Origin: Albugo candida
Taxonomy: Eukaryota; Oomycota; Peronosporomycetes; Albuginales; Albuginaceae
DNA: 64,000 bases
Reading direction: 5' to 3'
Assembly (NCBI GenBank): GCA_905220665.1
Contig: CAJNAR010000155.1
Span: 372,001 to 436,000 of the forward strand
Shown here: in pieces, positions 43,913 to 54,719 of the stretch
Position numbering within the stretch: position 1 is the stretch's first letter
Layout: every line of letters begins with the position of its first letter
Notes under the pieces: model-generated
Told to the model about the DNA's origin: nothing
The model's input: the letters and a program-made list of their open reading frames with translations, nothing else
Databases searched by the model: none
Made by a program: the position numbers and the translations under genes

Positions 43913-46660
43913 ATGCTCCCGCTACGGCCGATTGCACGGCACCATTTCCCGCAATGTCAACTGAATAACCCACGCTATATGATAATGTATTCATTATCAA
44001 TTGTATTCATTCTTTCGATGATTGGAAATTATACATTGCTCTTTACGCAACATCGATTTGGTTTCGCTAAATCAAATACATACATGGCAGAGCACAACAA
44101 CCTAAATGAACGAAAGTTAGTCGCTATGATATTTACTTCGGGGTGTTCGGAACTTGATCTCATCCAAAGCGAGGTTCTTGCTACCACAGCTCGGCAATTT
44201 GAGTTTACGCATAAAATAACTCATTTGATGTATGGATGCAGTGATGGCGCGTACAGAGCATTCATCAAGCGGAAAAATCCTGAAAACAGAGTAGAGACAT
44301 TTTTAGTGTCAGAAATTAGCGGTTGGAAAGAACCTGGTTCAAGCATTTTTTCTTACGGAGATGCTGCTGTGACGACAACAATTCATGCTCAAGTACTACA
44401 AAAATGGATGACTACAAAAGCTGGTCTTACTCTTGATGATGAGGAGAACGTATACGTCGTACTCGTTGATAGTGATTCCATATTCACCAAGAAAATTGAT
44501 TTTAAACATCTAATTGAGGAAGCGGATGAGGTTGAAAACCCAAGATTCTTCGCTCAAGATGCTGCCTGGTATATGCCACGGAAGCAACCATTCACAGATC
44601 TTGAACAACGTCAATTGCTTGATAAGGTTCCGTTTTTGAAGCTTGGTAAATTGCGTCAAGTGAAAGACTGGAGATTATTTGGAGGCCGAGGTCCTTTTGT
44701 GATTGAACGGAAAACACTTTTCTCCAAGATCTTACCAGCGGCGGCGCAGATTTGGTCTGCCTTACCTTCGAACAAAAAACAGCTCGTGTTCCCTATTGCA
44801 GCTGCGCATCACAGCGAGCCTATGGCAATTTCTGGAGCTTTGATGATTCATCATTATGTATCACGCTACGAAAATTGGGATTTTGCTGATTACATTGAAA
44901 GTAATCCATGCGAAAACGGAGTTCAGAAAGATGCCCGGGCATTGAATTCCTTCCCGATCAGCATTAGAGCCAAAAACTTCACACTGCCAGTTTGGATCGA
45001 TGGACGTGATTGGAATTTTATAGATGAATTTATCCCCACTGATTATTTTGATTGCGATGCATGGCTGCTACGTGAGCCATCTGAGAAATTCTGGAATTTA
45101 GCATCGACCACAAAAGGCTACGAACGTGTATCTACGATCTTACGTCGACGACATGCTATTGGAGTATTTATGGCAATCCGTGCGTACAATGATGTCGCTC
45201 GCATCTATCGTAGGCGCTTTTGTTCAAGCGGATACAATGATAACAAGAACTTAATAATGGGCTTCAATAGAACACACTACACAACAGCTCTTCCCTACAG
45301 TGTTGCTCATGCGTCTAGACGAGGCCAATTAGAATACTCACTATGGCATGAAAAGGTACTAACAGAAGATGGGACAACGTCGCAGCGAAACGGCTCGGAC
45401 ATTTTTGAAAATGAGGATCTTCACTTTGTCTTTTTAACCACTTGTGATCCTTCCCAACATTGGCAAAGCCGAGTTCTTGTAAGTTCATTTCTCCGCGTGA
45501 ATCATCTTGGGCGCTTGACGAGAATCGTATCTGGTTGTGATGAAGCTTCTCTGCGAGCACTACTAAAAAAGGAGCCTATGCATCCACGAATGCAGCTCCA
45601 TGTGGCCGATAATTATACTCATCGACCCGCACGTGAGAATGAGAAAACTTCCGCGAGTTTTATTGATTCGTACCTTAGATACAGCAAACCTTTTGGAATA
45701 AGGCACTGGCTCAGACACGCTAATCCTCCCGTACTAGAATCAACCATAATTCTAGTTGAGCCTGATTTCATATTCCTTCAACCTTTACTACTCGACTCTA
45801 GGGTACGCCTAACTTCGGCGGAAAAAGTCATCTCGGGTGGTGTCGACGACATGGAAGTGCTGGAGGGTTTACGTCAATACAAGCGATTTTATGTATACGA
45901 AGGGTACCCTTCCATGAATGTTACGATCCAGATCAGTAATGGCTCCGCTATAGCGCAACGTCTCACTTCACATATTGGGCTACCAGACTTTGATGCAGAA
46001 AATAACATTTACTCGACGATTTGCCCAGAATGCAATCTTCTCAATAAAAGGGATAAGATGAAAGACTTTAGTGTTGGTTCTCCATACATTCTTTCAAGGA
46101 AAGATCTTTCATTGATGATTGATGACTACTGTTTGATGACATTTAGGTTGCATGAAATAGATGGTACATCTCAAATGGACACGTACGTGTTAGCCAGTTC
46201 CAAGAATGGAATCAGGCACACTATATTTGACAATCTGGCGTCAGGCAGGATTGACAGAGACAGCTACCCACACTTTGTCACCTATATAGGTGAGGAAGCA
46301 AATCCCTGCTCCAATTCGGATGGCCTTTTTATACGCAATGAGATGCCCGTAATGTTACGTTCGACTCATGATTTTACAGCTGTTGATTCAGATGGAAACC
46401 AGTGGATCTACTCAGTACGACTAATTCCAACTGATCTATTCGAATGTGATTCTTGGCTATTATCGCTACCTCCCATTGAAGTTTGGACCATTGCTCGAGA
46501 TTCAAAATCTACTGAGAGGATGCTTCAGGCATATGGCTTGTGCACGTTTATCAAAGCCTCCAACCAGGCAATTATTGAATACAAGTCAAAATATTGTCCT
46601 GATGGGTATAATGTCAACAAGCGATTACGTTTGTTGGATGGAAATGGTACAGTGATGTAA
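43913..46660 (+). CDS. Two-domain HPAT/SERGT-like glycosyltransferase
   Basis: Intronless 915-residue frame from a true ATG at 43913. Residues 23-44 (MIMYSLSIVFILSMIGNYTL) are a signal anchor, so it is a type II membrane protein, expected in the Golgi. The body consists of two tandem related halves. Half 1 starts near 70 (LVAMIFTSGCSELDL) with a D-x-D at 186-188 (LVDSDSIF). Half 2 starts near 495 (HFVFLTTCDPSQHWQSRVLV, SFLRVNHLG, TRIVSGCDE) with E-P-D at 616-618 (ILVEPDFIFLQPL). Both end in matched blocks, PTDYFDCDAWLLREP (about 376) and PTDLFECDSWLLSLP (about 838), and SSGYNDNKN versus PDGYNVNKR. The family is that of plant hydroxyproline arabinosyltransferases and peptidyl-serine galactosyltransferases, which modify hydroxyproline-rich proteins. 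Sugar and acceptor here are not known. The start at residue 23 is an alternative. It is an island among transposons and is uninterrupted, so probably under selection. Confidence 0.85.
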   Translation: MLPLRPIARHHFPQCQLNNPRYMIMYSLSIVFILSMIGNYTLLFTQHRFGFAKSNTYMAEHNNLNERKLVAMIFTSGCSELDLIQSEVLATTARQFEFTHKITHLMYGCSDGAYRAFIKRKNPENRVETFLVSEISGWKEPGSSIFSYGDAAVTTTIHAQVLQKWMTTKAGLTLDDEENVYVVLVDSDSIFTKKIDFKHLIEEADEVENPRFFAQDAAWYMPRKQPFTDLEQRQLLDKVPFLKLGKLRQVKDWRLFGGRGPFVIERKTLFSKILPAAAQIWSALPSNKKQLVFPIAAAHHSEPMAISGALMIHHYVSRYENWDFADYIESNPCENGVQKDARALNSFPISIRAKNFTLPVWIDGRDWNFIDEFIPTDYFDCDAWLLREPSEKFWNLASTTKGYERVSTILRRRHAIGVFMAIRAYNDVARIYRRRFCSSGYNDNKNLIMGFNRTHYTTALPYSVAHASRRGQLEYSLWHEKVLTEDGTTSQRNGSDIFENEDLHFVFLTTCDPSQHWQSRVLVSSFLRVNHLGRLTRIVSGCDEASLRALLKKEPMHPRMQLHVADNYTHRPARENEKTSASFIDSYLRYSKPFGIRHWLRHANPPVLESTIILVEPDFIFLQPLLLDSRVRLTSAEKVISGGVDDMEVLEGLRQYKRFYVYEGYPSMNVTIQISNGSAIAQRLTSHIGLPDFDAENNIYSTICPECNLLNKRDKMKDFSVGSPYILSRKDLSLMIDDYCLMTFRLHEIDGTSQMDTYVLASSKNGIRHTIFDNLASGRIDRDSYPHFVTYIGEEANPCSNSDGLFIRNEMPVMLRSTHDFTAVDSDGNQWIYSVRLIPTDLFECDSWLLSLPPIEVWTIARDSKSTERMLQAYGLCTFIKASNQAIIEYKSKYCPDGYNVNKRLRLLDGNGTVM

Positions 46661-47031
46661 GACGGTAGGCGATGTTATCGCACAGTCTGATACATTGTAT
46701 TCGATCGATATGTGAACACCCAAGCGATAAAAGTTGCTGCTTCACGTTTTGCGCAGACATTCTTGTTGACTCAAAGTGAGCGTCAAAAAGTAGAATTGTC
46801 AACTACATCTATATTGTAATTACTTTGTCATTCCATTGAACGCATATCATTGCAAACGAATTGACGAACAGCGTTCGGCATACACATTCGAGTTATGATC
46901 AGACCGCCATCAGCACTCACAAATTCTTCGATACTTTTTAATCCCGATATTAATTACTTGACTCGCGCGATAGTCGCCATCGACAAATAATTCTGATGCT
47001 GGATTTGGCCAATAGAAACCTACATTATCGG
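46661..47031. other. 3' flank of the glycosyltransferase gene
   Basis: About 370 bp with no reading frame of note, ending at the terminal inverted repeat of the MULE element at 47032. Confidence 0.6.
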
Positions 47032-47268
47032 TGTCACTATTGCCACAGATGTTTTGATCAATACCACAGACAAAACACCTCTGGCTAATTTGTGTAAACG
47101 AATATGTTTGGCTAATTTGTCTAAACTAATATGATTGGCTTATTTGTGTGTTGCTTTCACTATTCGCACAGACGTTTTCACTATTGCCACAGACAAAACG
47201 TACTTGATTGGCTAGTTTGTGTAAACCAACATGGTTTATCGATGGGGTGACTATATTACTGCGTCTAC

Positions 47269-48960
47269 CTAAGATACAAAATTGAATTTCTTATTTGATT
47301 TTATTCTTGCACTACATAGAGTCCGAGCGGTGCCATGCTTCACCACAAGCTCGTTATAAACGTTTTCTAGGTTTTTCTTTGGTTTCCACATACTTAAATC
47401 CAGATAGATAAATCGCACCGCGTCGATCCACTTTGTTGGCGCGGCCTTCCTTCGGGGCGCGCAATTACTGGTTCTTGCAAAGTTTTGGAATTCGTTGCGA
47501 GAGTGTCTGAAGTTCTTCGAGTGTCGTACTCTTCTTATGGTCTTCCAAGGCCCCAAAACAGGTGGGAATTTGATCAAGTAACACTGGGAGGCTTTTGGCT
47601 GGGCACAACAGAAAAAGAATCATTTGGTGGGGCTTAGCCAAATGCCAATGCGTATGGATGACGCTCATTTGTTTTCGCGCAGGTATTGACGCAGTTTGTG
47701 CTTACAGGGAAAACCCCAGACGGTGCGAGATACTCCAGAGCATACGTCTTCGTCATTTATGTGTGGCTGTCGGGCAACTTTCAACTGTTCGTAGATTTTA
47801 TTCCGTGCAAAATGAGAAAATTTCAAATTGATATCGTAAAAATTAATTCCTTGAGGTGCCGTCTGTGCATACTTGCATATTCTTATTTCTTGACGCTGTC
47901 GGGACACATCGTGCTCTGCAAGATTATTACCAATAGCTAGGTATAGTTTTTCGCAGAACGAAGGAAGGTTGTTCATGATAGTTAGCATGTCTTGCTTGAG
48001 CATGTGGTGCGCACTCCAACCGCGCGAGGTTGTAGGATTACCAAAATGGGTTATAGGGTCAGTCCAAGCAGTAACACACATTTCTTTGTAGAGAATCCAT
48101 GTTTCGACAATATACTTGATGATTGCACTATCTGCATGCACTTTGATCGTTGTCATAGTTCAATTTAGAAGCCTTCTGCTTGTGCGTACGCGATTGCCCT
48201 CCAACTTTCGTGAACACCAGCCATTCTTCTTCTTTTGGAATAGATGCCTTGCAATTTTTTCACCATGTTTTTTTCAATATGCCACACAAGCAACAGAATC
48301 TTGGAAGCAGGGGAGTGTTCTTGAATCCCTGATGTTAGCACGAGCTCGCGATCAACGAAAAGCCCTTTCGAAGGAGATTCGTCCCTAAAGATCGATCGAA
48401 AGAAGTTTATTGATGAAGAGTGTGAGGATTGGCTCTCGTTCGTCATGAAACAAATGCGACAGCAATGTTTTATACATTGACGAGCACCCAACGAGATGCA
48501 AAAACGGAAGCTAGAATTTTTTTGTCTTGTATGTGGCATCCACCAGAAAAATGTCATTGTGACTCCGAGACATCTCTGTATATCTTGGATGGGCAAAGTA
48601 CTGGTGGGAAATTTGACCATCTAGATTGCTCACTATTGTCTCAACATCAAATTACAATGTGCGAAAATTCTTTACAAGGGCATCCATCGGTGTACGACCA
48701 TCTAAAGGGTTAAGGGTTGCGGCTTGCCCGACATTGACAATTTTTTTGGGCAAAACATATCCACGATCATTCCGCAAACATGGTTGAATGATTCTCGCTG
48801 GGACCCCAGCAACATAAAATCCAACTATTTTCTTTTCCACTTCTCTTTCGAGTCTAAGATGGGCAGGATGGGCGCTTGTGGGTGTGGATGGCATATGGTT
48901 ACGATCCTCGTCAACCATGTGGAAAGACCAATGCAGTTCATCCTCTATGGCTTTCAAGCG
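47269..48960 (-). pseudogene. MULE2 transposase
   Basis: Towards lower coordinates: FSFHMVDEDRNHMPSTPTSA and FYVAGVPARIIQPC (48652-48957), then about 48545 FWWMPHTRQKN or in the next frame VDATYKTK with the first catalytic Asp, FVDRELVLTSGIQEHSP and LLLVWHIEKNMVKKL (second Asp and WHI, 48235-48350), AIIKYIVETWILYKEMCVTA and FGNPTTSRGWSAHHMLKQDM (Glu region, 48000-48120), and CSGVSRTVWGFPCKHKLRQY (SWIM-like zinc, about 47685-47750). At least two frame changes are present, so it is probably dead or recently dead. It would catalyse cut-and-paste transposition of the element. Confidence 0.7.
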
Positions 48961-49303
48961 GAATGAATAGTTGTCATGGACTATCGGGGTCTTTCGCGTT
49001 CTGATCTCCCTAGGTTGGCAGAAAACTCATTCAATGCCTTTTCCATCGCTTTGTGAGATCTATATTCAACTCCAACAAGTACGGTTGGTGGGTACAGCAA
49101 TTCGTTTTAAACATTGACATCAGATTCTTTCGTATATTTTGAATCCAAATTTTGCTTGAAAGCCGTTATTTTTTCGCAACTCCTTAAATGTTGCTGCGTG
49201 GTAGGGAGAGAAGCGAGGAATTCCGAAATAGTGGAAACGTGTAAGGTATTATGTATCTACCTTGCGTAGACGCAGTAATGTAGCCACCCTCTCGATAAAT
49301 TTA

Positions 49304-49448
49304 GGGAGTCGTTAGTGTTCACTCACCTTTTGATGGTATTCTCAATCACCTCCTACTTCATTGGGTAAAATTCACTCAAATTGACATCAGATGGAGATCA
49401 ATATTCACTCACTTGTATCAAGAGGGTGACTGAATACTAACGACTTCC
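49304..49448. mobile_element. 145-bp MITE of the 29961 family
   Basis: Left end GGGAGTCGTTAGTGTTCACT and the reverse complement of its right end (GGAAGTCGTTAGTATTCAGT) are a near match over about 30 bp (CGTTAGT.TTCA.TCACC...TTGAT). The inner block ACTCAAATTGACATCAGATG matches the block ACTCAAATTGACGTTAGACG in the 29961 element. It lies inside the MULE2 transposon and so inserted later than it. Confidence 0.7.
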
Positions 49449-49563
49449 TAATTATATGAGTTAACAAAAATTAGCTAAACAGAGGTGTTTTGTCGGCAAT
49501 TTAGAAATGTTTTTTTTTGAAATTTTAATTTGGCAATAGTCAAAATCCGTGGCAATAGTCACA

Positions 49564-52069
49564 TCCTTCTATAATTGGTGGATGTTGGCTTGGTCATATA
49601 GTCTCCGTGGCAACTTGTTACACGTACCAGCTTGTAAATTACGCATGATTTGCTTGCAATCAAGTAGCGCGTGTAAGGTAACAAGAGTGATCGTTGCACA
49701 TTGACTCAGTTGCGCTACGGAAAATTCATTGGCTTCGAACATTCATTTAGACCACTTCGTGATGGTAATTGTGAAGTTCCATGGCTGAACTTGATCGGCA
49801 AAATCGCTGTGATTCTAAGCTTGGATTAGTAAGCTTGAACGGTTTATTCATGAAGAGGAAAGTAACGATGGACACACTCGTCGTGAGATTTTACATCGCA
49901 TAAATCGTGTTGTCCTGTTGTAGCAGTTCAATCGCGACGAAGCTTTTTGCGATCGCAAATGATGGAAGAAGAGAATGACCTATATTTCATGCAACACGGA
50001 ATAATCCTCCAAGCTGCTGCTTCATTTGTCACAAAGCCGTTAGCCGCGAGGCTTCAGCTGGCATCGAACATTGAAGACTCAGGAGAGCTAGATAAACATG
50101 TCCTGCCTGTTAACGTGCTCAGAGATAGAATTGTCGAGCTTCTCAACCCCCTGTAAGGCAAATTAGACATGCCAAGATCACAAAGATCAACTTCCCGCCA
50201 TACGACACTACCGTCAAACACGAGCGTTGCTCAATATTCTATAATGTGACCAGCGAAATTTCTTCATTACGCTGGAACCTAAGAAGTACGCTTCTTTGAG
50301 CGCTAAAAGTAGAGCTTTGCTGACAAGTTTGACCAATTATGCTCCTGATACGGGACACTGTCTTTGACGACGGTCACAATCAAGGACCGCACCCACTGCG
50401 TTCTTGCAGTAGAGAGCGAACCTTAGCATGAGAAGCTATGATAATTGGCTGTTTGGGTTGAATGGGCAAAGAGGGTAGAAATAGCTGCATACCGAAAATA
50501 ATTACTTGTGCCTCCTCGCTGTGATGACCCATACCTTGACATAGTATATCAAGAGCTAACGTTTTGGTGGGACAGCAACCTCATTTATGAATTGAGCATA
50601 TGGAGATCGATCTAGACATTATCGATCCCGTGCTCCAGTGTTTGCTCCGAAAGACTTCAAATCAGTCATATATAAATAAAAAGTAGGAATGCTATTGATC
50701 TTATCTGTATCACGGAAGATCAGAGAGAGAATCCTCACTCAGAAGCACCATGAAAGAAGAGCTGGAGCAAATAAATGAAGCATTTCGTCAACAGTGAGCG
50801 CGTTTTGGACTGGTTTATTGCTGATCGGAACGGATAGCTAAACCTGGTTATGTACTGACAAATCAGGCTTCGCATTTTATATGCCGAAAAATTTAGGATA
50901 ATGTGGATCATCACATTTCCAAGGGAGCAGATCACGACGGGCTCGCGTAGTAAATATGATACATGAATGACATGTGGATAACAGCATCACGTGTTGAGGG
51001 GATTGATGAAGGATGTAACATTGTAAAGCGTGCCTAAAAGCCGCACAGTGCTACCCAACTCGCCGACAGGTTGCGTTCCGGTCTCTGGATTTATCAGCTC
51101 CAAAGCAAAGTGATGATCAAAGCGCTTCACTTTCTCTCACATATTTTTACTCGCAAGGTAATGGTTGTACAAGTTGAGCACATGCCCCGACTTTAAGTTA
51201 CGATAAAACCTGCTTTATGCAAAGGTTTGTAATCTGATTTATAATTACCACCATAGACGTTCAAGGAATACGAAAACTACAATTTTGTTTGCAACTCTTC
51301 GTCGTACAAGATTTTTTTAGGGCTGAGCAAGTAAATCAAGCGTAACACAACAATGAGCAGCATTTTTGCCATCCGATTCCACTCCAGCTTTACAAGAGCT
51401 TTTTAGCGACAGCCAAAGACGTAGACACAAGTAGAAGTCGTTAGAGTCAATGAAAGTAAGCTGCGATGGCGTGATTGGGTTGTGTCTTTTTAGCTGCATA
51501 TATCTCGACGGATGGAAAACTTATAATCAGAATGGGTATCTATCTGCGGTGTGCTGATTCACACATCACTTCAATGGCATTTATATCTAATTCTAACACT
51601 ATAACGGATATAAGGTCGGATATAGAAAGCTCGAAATGATCTATGTTGAGAAGAACGATGTGTGCGAGTATACCTATAGTGCAAGACCCTTATACCCAGC
51701 ATGTTTAATCGGTAGACAAGAATTCGTTATCTTCACAGAAAAGATTTAATGTAGAAAAAGATATTCCATTGTATTAAAGAACATACGCTACGCTGTAAGA
51801 TAATGGAAGCCAATTCTTCGTAACTTTATTTTTGTTGGAGTAGTAGGGCCTTGAAATCTGGCCAATCTCGGCAATGTTCAATAAGACGAGCCATATATTG
51901 GCCACCCGAAAATCAATAACCTGTATGTATGACGTAATACTATTGGGCCCGAACTTTTTTATTAAGTATGTATGAAAAGTTATAAATTACGAAAAAATCT
52001 TCGAAAGTATGGTCTCGTTTGTGTAGTAGTAAGCCGTGAGGCAGTTCATGTCCATCAGGGTTGAATTTG
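49564..52069. other. Region without a recognisable gene
   Basis: About 2.5 kb. A plus frame at 49947-50156 (MRSQMMEEENDLYFMQHGII, then ARLQLASNIEDSGELDKHVL) reads like ordinary protein, and short open pieces on the same strand follow to about 50600 (DPYLDIVYQELTFWWDSN). They may be parts of a decayed gene. No family is recognised. The rest, to 52069, shows nothing. Confidence 0.4.
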
Positions 52070-52526
52070 GTACGCATCGGTGAGAGCGGTACTTTTGACG
52101 GCATATTCCGCAGCTTTACCACTTAACCCTTTGCGGTAAACATCCATACACCGCTGATATTTTTGATAGTCGTTCCTCATATCGGTCAAACTGTCCGAAT
52201 CCAATGCTTTTAGCACCACGTCCTTTAGTCCAGTCCATGAAAATTGCAGTTTTTCCGTGCGTACCGCTTGGCTGAGCCCCAAAAGTTCTTAATGAAGTTG
52301 AGCTCGCAACGAAATTTTGGATAAAATAATATCATGTGGACCGCACCAACAATAAGCTCTTCTAACATGCATTTCTGGCGAAGAAATTTCGGTTGATTTT
52401 CCATGATTTTCTGGCACAGCAGTCCAGTTCGGTTGTAGGACATTTCACGCGACAGTCAACTGTAAGGCCTGCACGCCAAAGTCCTCGTTCTTCAAGGACA
52501 AGTTTGATACCCTTTTCCTTGCCACG
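52070..52526 (-). pseudogene. DDE transposase C-terminal relic, cut by LTR
   Basis: On the minus strand it reads KGIKLVLEERGLWRAGLTVD, CCARK, then after a frameshift ENQPKFLRQKCMLEELIVGA, FYPKFRCELNFIKNFWGSAK and, after a second shift, YQRCMDVYRKGLSGKAAEYA and KYRSHRC. The block FYPKFhCELNfIE.fWG.aKRy is the third-catalytic-residue region of a DDE transposase family widespread in fungi and oomycetes. The Glu of this motif is replaced by Lys (NFIKNFWG). The frame is cut at 52526 by the LTR of Copia 3, and the upstream half is not found on the far side of that element. Confidence 0.65.
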
Positions 52527-52759
52527 TGTTGTAGTCAAATTGGAAAGTGCCTATATTTGTAGGTCCTTAGTTCTCAAAAAGATAGTGTAGTCTAAGCCTA
52601 TACCATATTCTCTATATCGCTTCTCTACACTATTAGTAACCTATTTCTTATCGCATCTTTCCGCGCTATTAATGATCTGATCTTATCTGACGATTGATCT
52701 TATCTGACTCTTCCGATCTTATCCGGCTTTTTTTTGAACTTATCCGACTTTCTTCAACA
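52527..52759 (-). repeat. Copia 3 left (3') LTR
   Basis: 233 bp, TGTTGTAGTC...TTCAACA. It contains repeats of TTATC-GA/TGATCTTATC in its second half and interrupts the transposase relic at its outer side. Confidence 0.9.
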
Positions 52760-53622
52760 CTCCCCCACGACACACAATTCTTGATATTTGCCAGACGAAC
52801 CAAATCCTGAAATTGCTTTGTCGAAATAGGCTTCGTCAAGAAAATGGCAAGCTGATTTCTGGAGTCGATATAATCGATCACAAGTTTCTCATCCTTTATA
52901 TGATCACGAATGAAATGATAACAAATGGCGATATGTTTTGCTCTGCTTTGATATCCATCGTTTTTCCCGATTGCGATGGCACTTTGATTGTCCTCGAATA
53001 TTTTGATCTTTTGAGTAATCTTTGCCTTGAGTTCACATAATAAGCTTTTCAGCCATAAAACTTCTTACATACAGAGTGATAGGGCGATATACTCTACCTC
53101 GGCCGTACTCAGGGCTACACTTTGCTGAATCTTTGATTTGAAAATAACGGGCGCACCATTTATCATTACCATAATTCCGAATACAGATCTTCTGAATTCC
53201 TTGATATTCGCCCAATCTGCATCACTATATGCACAAACGCATAAATATTTGTCACTGCCGGTGTAATTTATCCCCATATCGCTAGTTGACTTCAAATACC
53301 GCAGGACCCTTATCGCTGCCTTCCAATGCTCTTCGCTAGGCCGTTCCAGATGTCGACTTAGTTGCCCAACTGAATACGCGGTATCTGGTCTTGTTCCATT
53401 CGAAATATACAAAAGTGAGCCAACTAAGGAGCGATTAGGCCGAAACTTCATTCTTTCATCTTCTTTTTCGATTGTCGATAAAAGTTGGCCTTGAACATTT
53501 GGGTTCCAAACAAGCTTGGCGTCCAATTGGTTGAACTTTTCGACCATTTTATTGATGTTTGAAGTTTGACAGATTTTCATTGAACGTTGCTCTCGGTCAT
53601 AATCGACTTGAATGCCCAGCAT
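52669..53622 (-). pseudogene. Copia 3 RNase H
   Basis: 53065-53622 reads MLGIQVDYDREQRSMKICQT, SLVGSLLYISNGTRPDTAYS, VGQLSRHLERPSEEHWKAAI, KYLCVCAYSDADWANIKEF, SVALSTAEVEYIALSLCM. These are complete RNase H blocks with Y.DaDWA and stAEaEYia; the usual Gly in the S.tG motif region (RRSVFG) is partly kept. A stop and shift follow, and 52669-52881 ends with IDYIDSRNQLAIFLTKPIST, the closing Copia motif (nq.AD.lTK with A-I for A-D). Confidence 0.8.
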
Positions 53623-53636
53623 AAATTTGACTTTTC

Positions 53637-54638
53637 CGAGATCTTTTAACTTGAACTTACTTGACTATTTCTCGGAAATAGCTTTTATCTCCTCCAATGT
53701 CTTTCCACCTATTAACATGTCGTCCACATACAAGGCCATATAACCAACAAATTTCCTCGTTGACGAACAAATATGCACGAGTCTGTTCTGCAGTGTCGGG
53801 AACCCATTTCCAAAAACACTCATGAAATTGTCTTAAACCATGTTGCTGCAGATTGCTTCAGACCATATAAGCTTCGCTTCAGAAGACAGAAATCATTAGC
53901 CTGAGCTTGAACACCTCGCGGTGGATGAATGTAGACTTCTTCCTCCAGATGCACATTGAGATACGCGGTGTCGACATCATATTGCTGAATATGAAATCCT
54001 TGGTGACAACAAGACGCCAGGTGAACCCGAATGGAATTCATATTTGCAACTGGCACATATGTGTCCATATAATCCACTCCATATTTTTGTCTGTAGCCCA
54101 AAGCGACAAGTCTTGCCTTGTACCTTTCAACTTCACCAAATTCATTCCGCTTTAGAGTAAAAACCCATTTTGTTCCAATGACCTTCATATGTGGTGTCTT
54201 TGAAGTCAGTATCCAAGTCTCCTTTTTCTTGAGTGCTTCGAGCTCTAGTTGAATCGCCTCTTTCCATTCATCTGAATCCGGAGACCGCATTGCCTCTTTG
54301 TACGTTGATGGTAAATCCAACACAGCATTCGCCTGTTCTTGTTCTATGCAAAATCTTTTCTGTGGTCGAGTTTCTTCGATGTCCACTGGAATTATGGCAT
54401 CCGAAATTTCGTATGGCACGATTGAATGAGACGGCTCACTTTCGAGAAGGTGATTGGGCCCAGATGGTGCGAATGTCGGAGAACCAGTGAAATCATACAA
54501 TCTCCCCCTGGGAACAATCTCCGTAGCTGTAATGAAATCCATGTTGACATCATCTTCCCCTGGATGTTCATCCTGTTCGTCAAACTCTTCATCGATTTCC
54601 ATTGCATCATCGCTGTTATGCTCTCTTTCGAGAGGCAT
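53637..54638 (-). pseudogene. Copia 3 reverse transcriptase
   Basis: 53820-54638 holds an acidic linker, then LPSTYKEAMRSPDSDEWKEA, GTKWVFTLKRNEFGEVERYK, ARLVALGYRQKYGVDYMDTY, QYDVDTAYLNVHLEEEVYIH (catalytic Asp), PPRGVQ and LLKRSLYGLKQSAATWF. A TAA then precedes the stretch with YVDDMLIGGK (about 53700-53740), so the catalytic YVDD box is present in the next frame. In an intact element this makes cDNA from the element RNA. Confidence 0.85.
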
Positions 54639-54719
54639 GTCTTCCTCCTCATAATGCTAGTTTTCTATAGATTTTCATTGGTCCGTGGATTTGTCGCAGC
54701 ATACGACTTCAACATATTT

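Larger units (their letters stand above)
47032..49563 (-). mobile_element. MULE-type DNA transposon with TIRs
   Basis: The left end TGTCACTATTGCCACAGATG and the reverse complement of the right end (TGTGACTATTGCCACGGATT) match, and further in both carry GACAAAACACCTCTG followed by TAGCTAATTT.TGT.AAC-like sequence. The TIRs reach about 75-110 bp. The left subterminal zone repeats CTATTGCCACAGACAAAAC and GGCTA.TTTGTGTAAAC four to five times. A MULE transposase lies inside on the minus strand. A small MITE (49304-49448) is inserted between the transposase start and the right TIR. Total length is 2532 bp. I could not confirm a target duplication. Confidence 0.75.
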
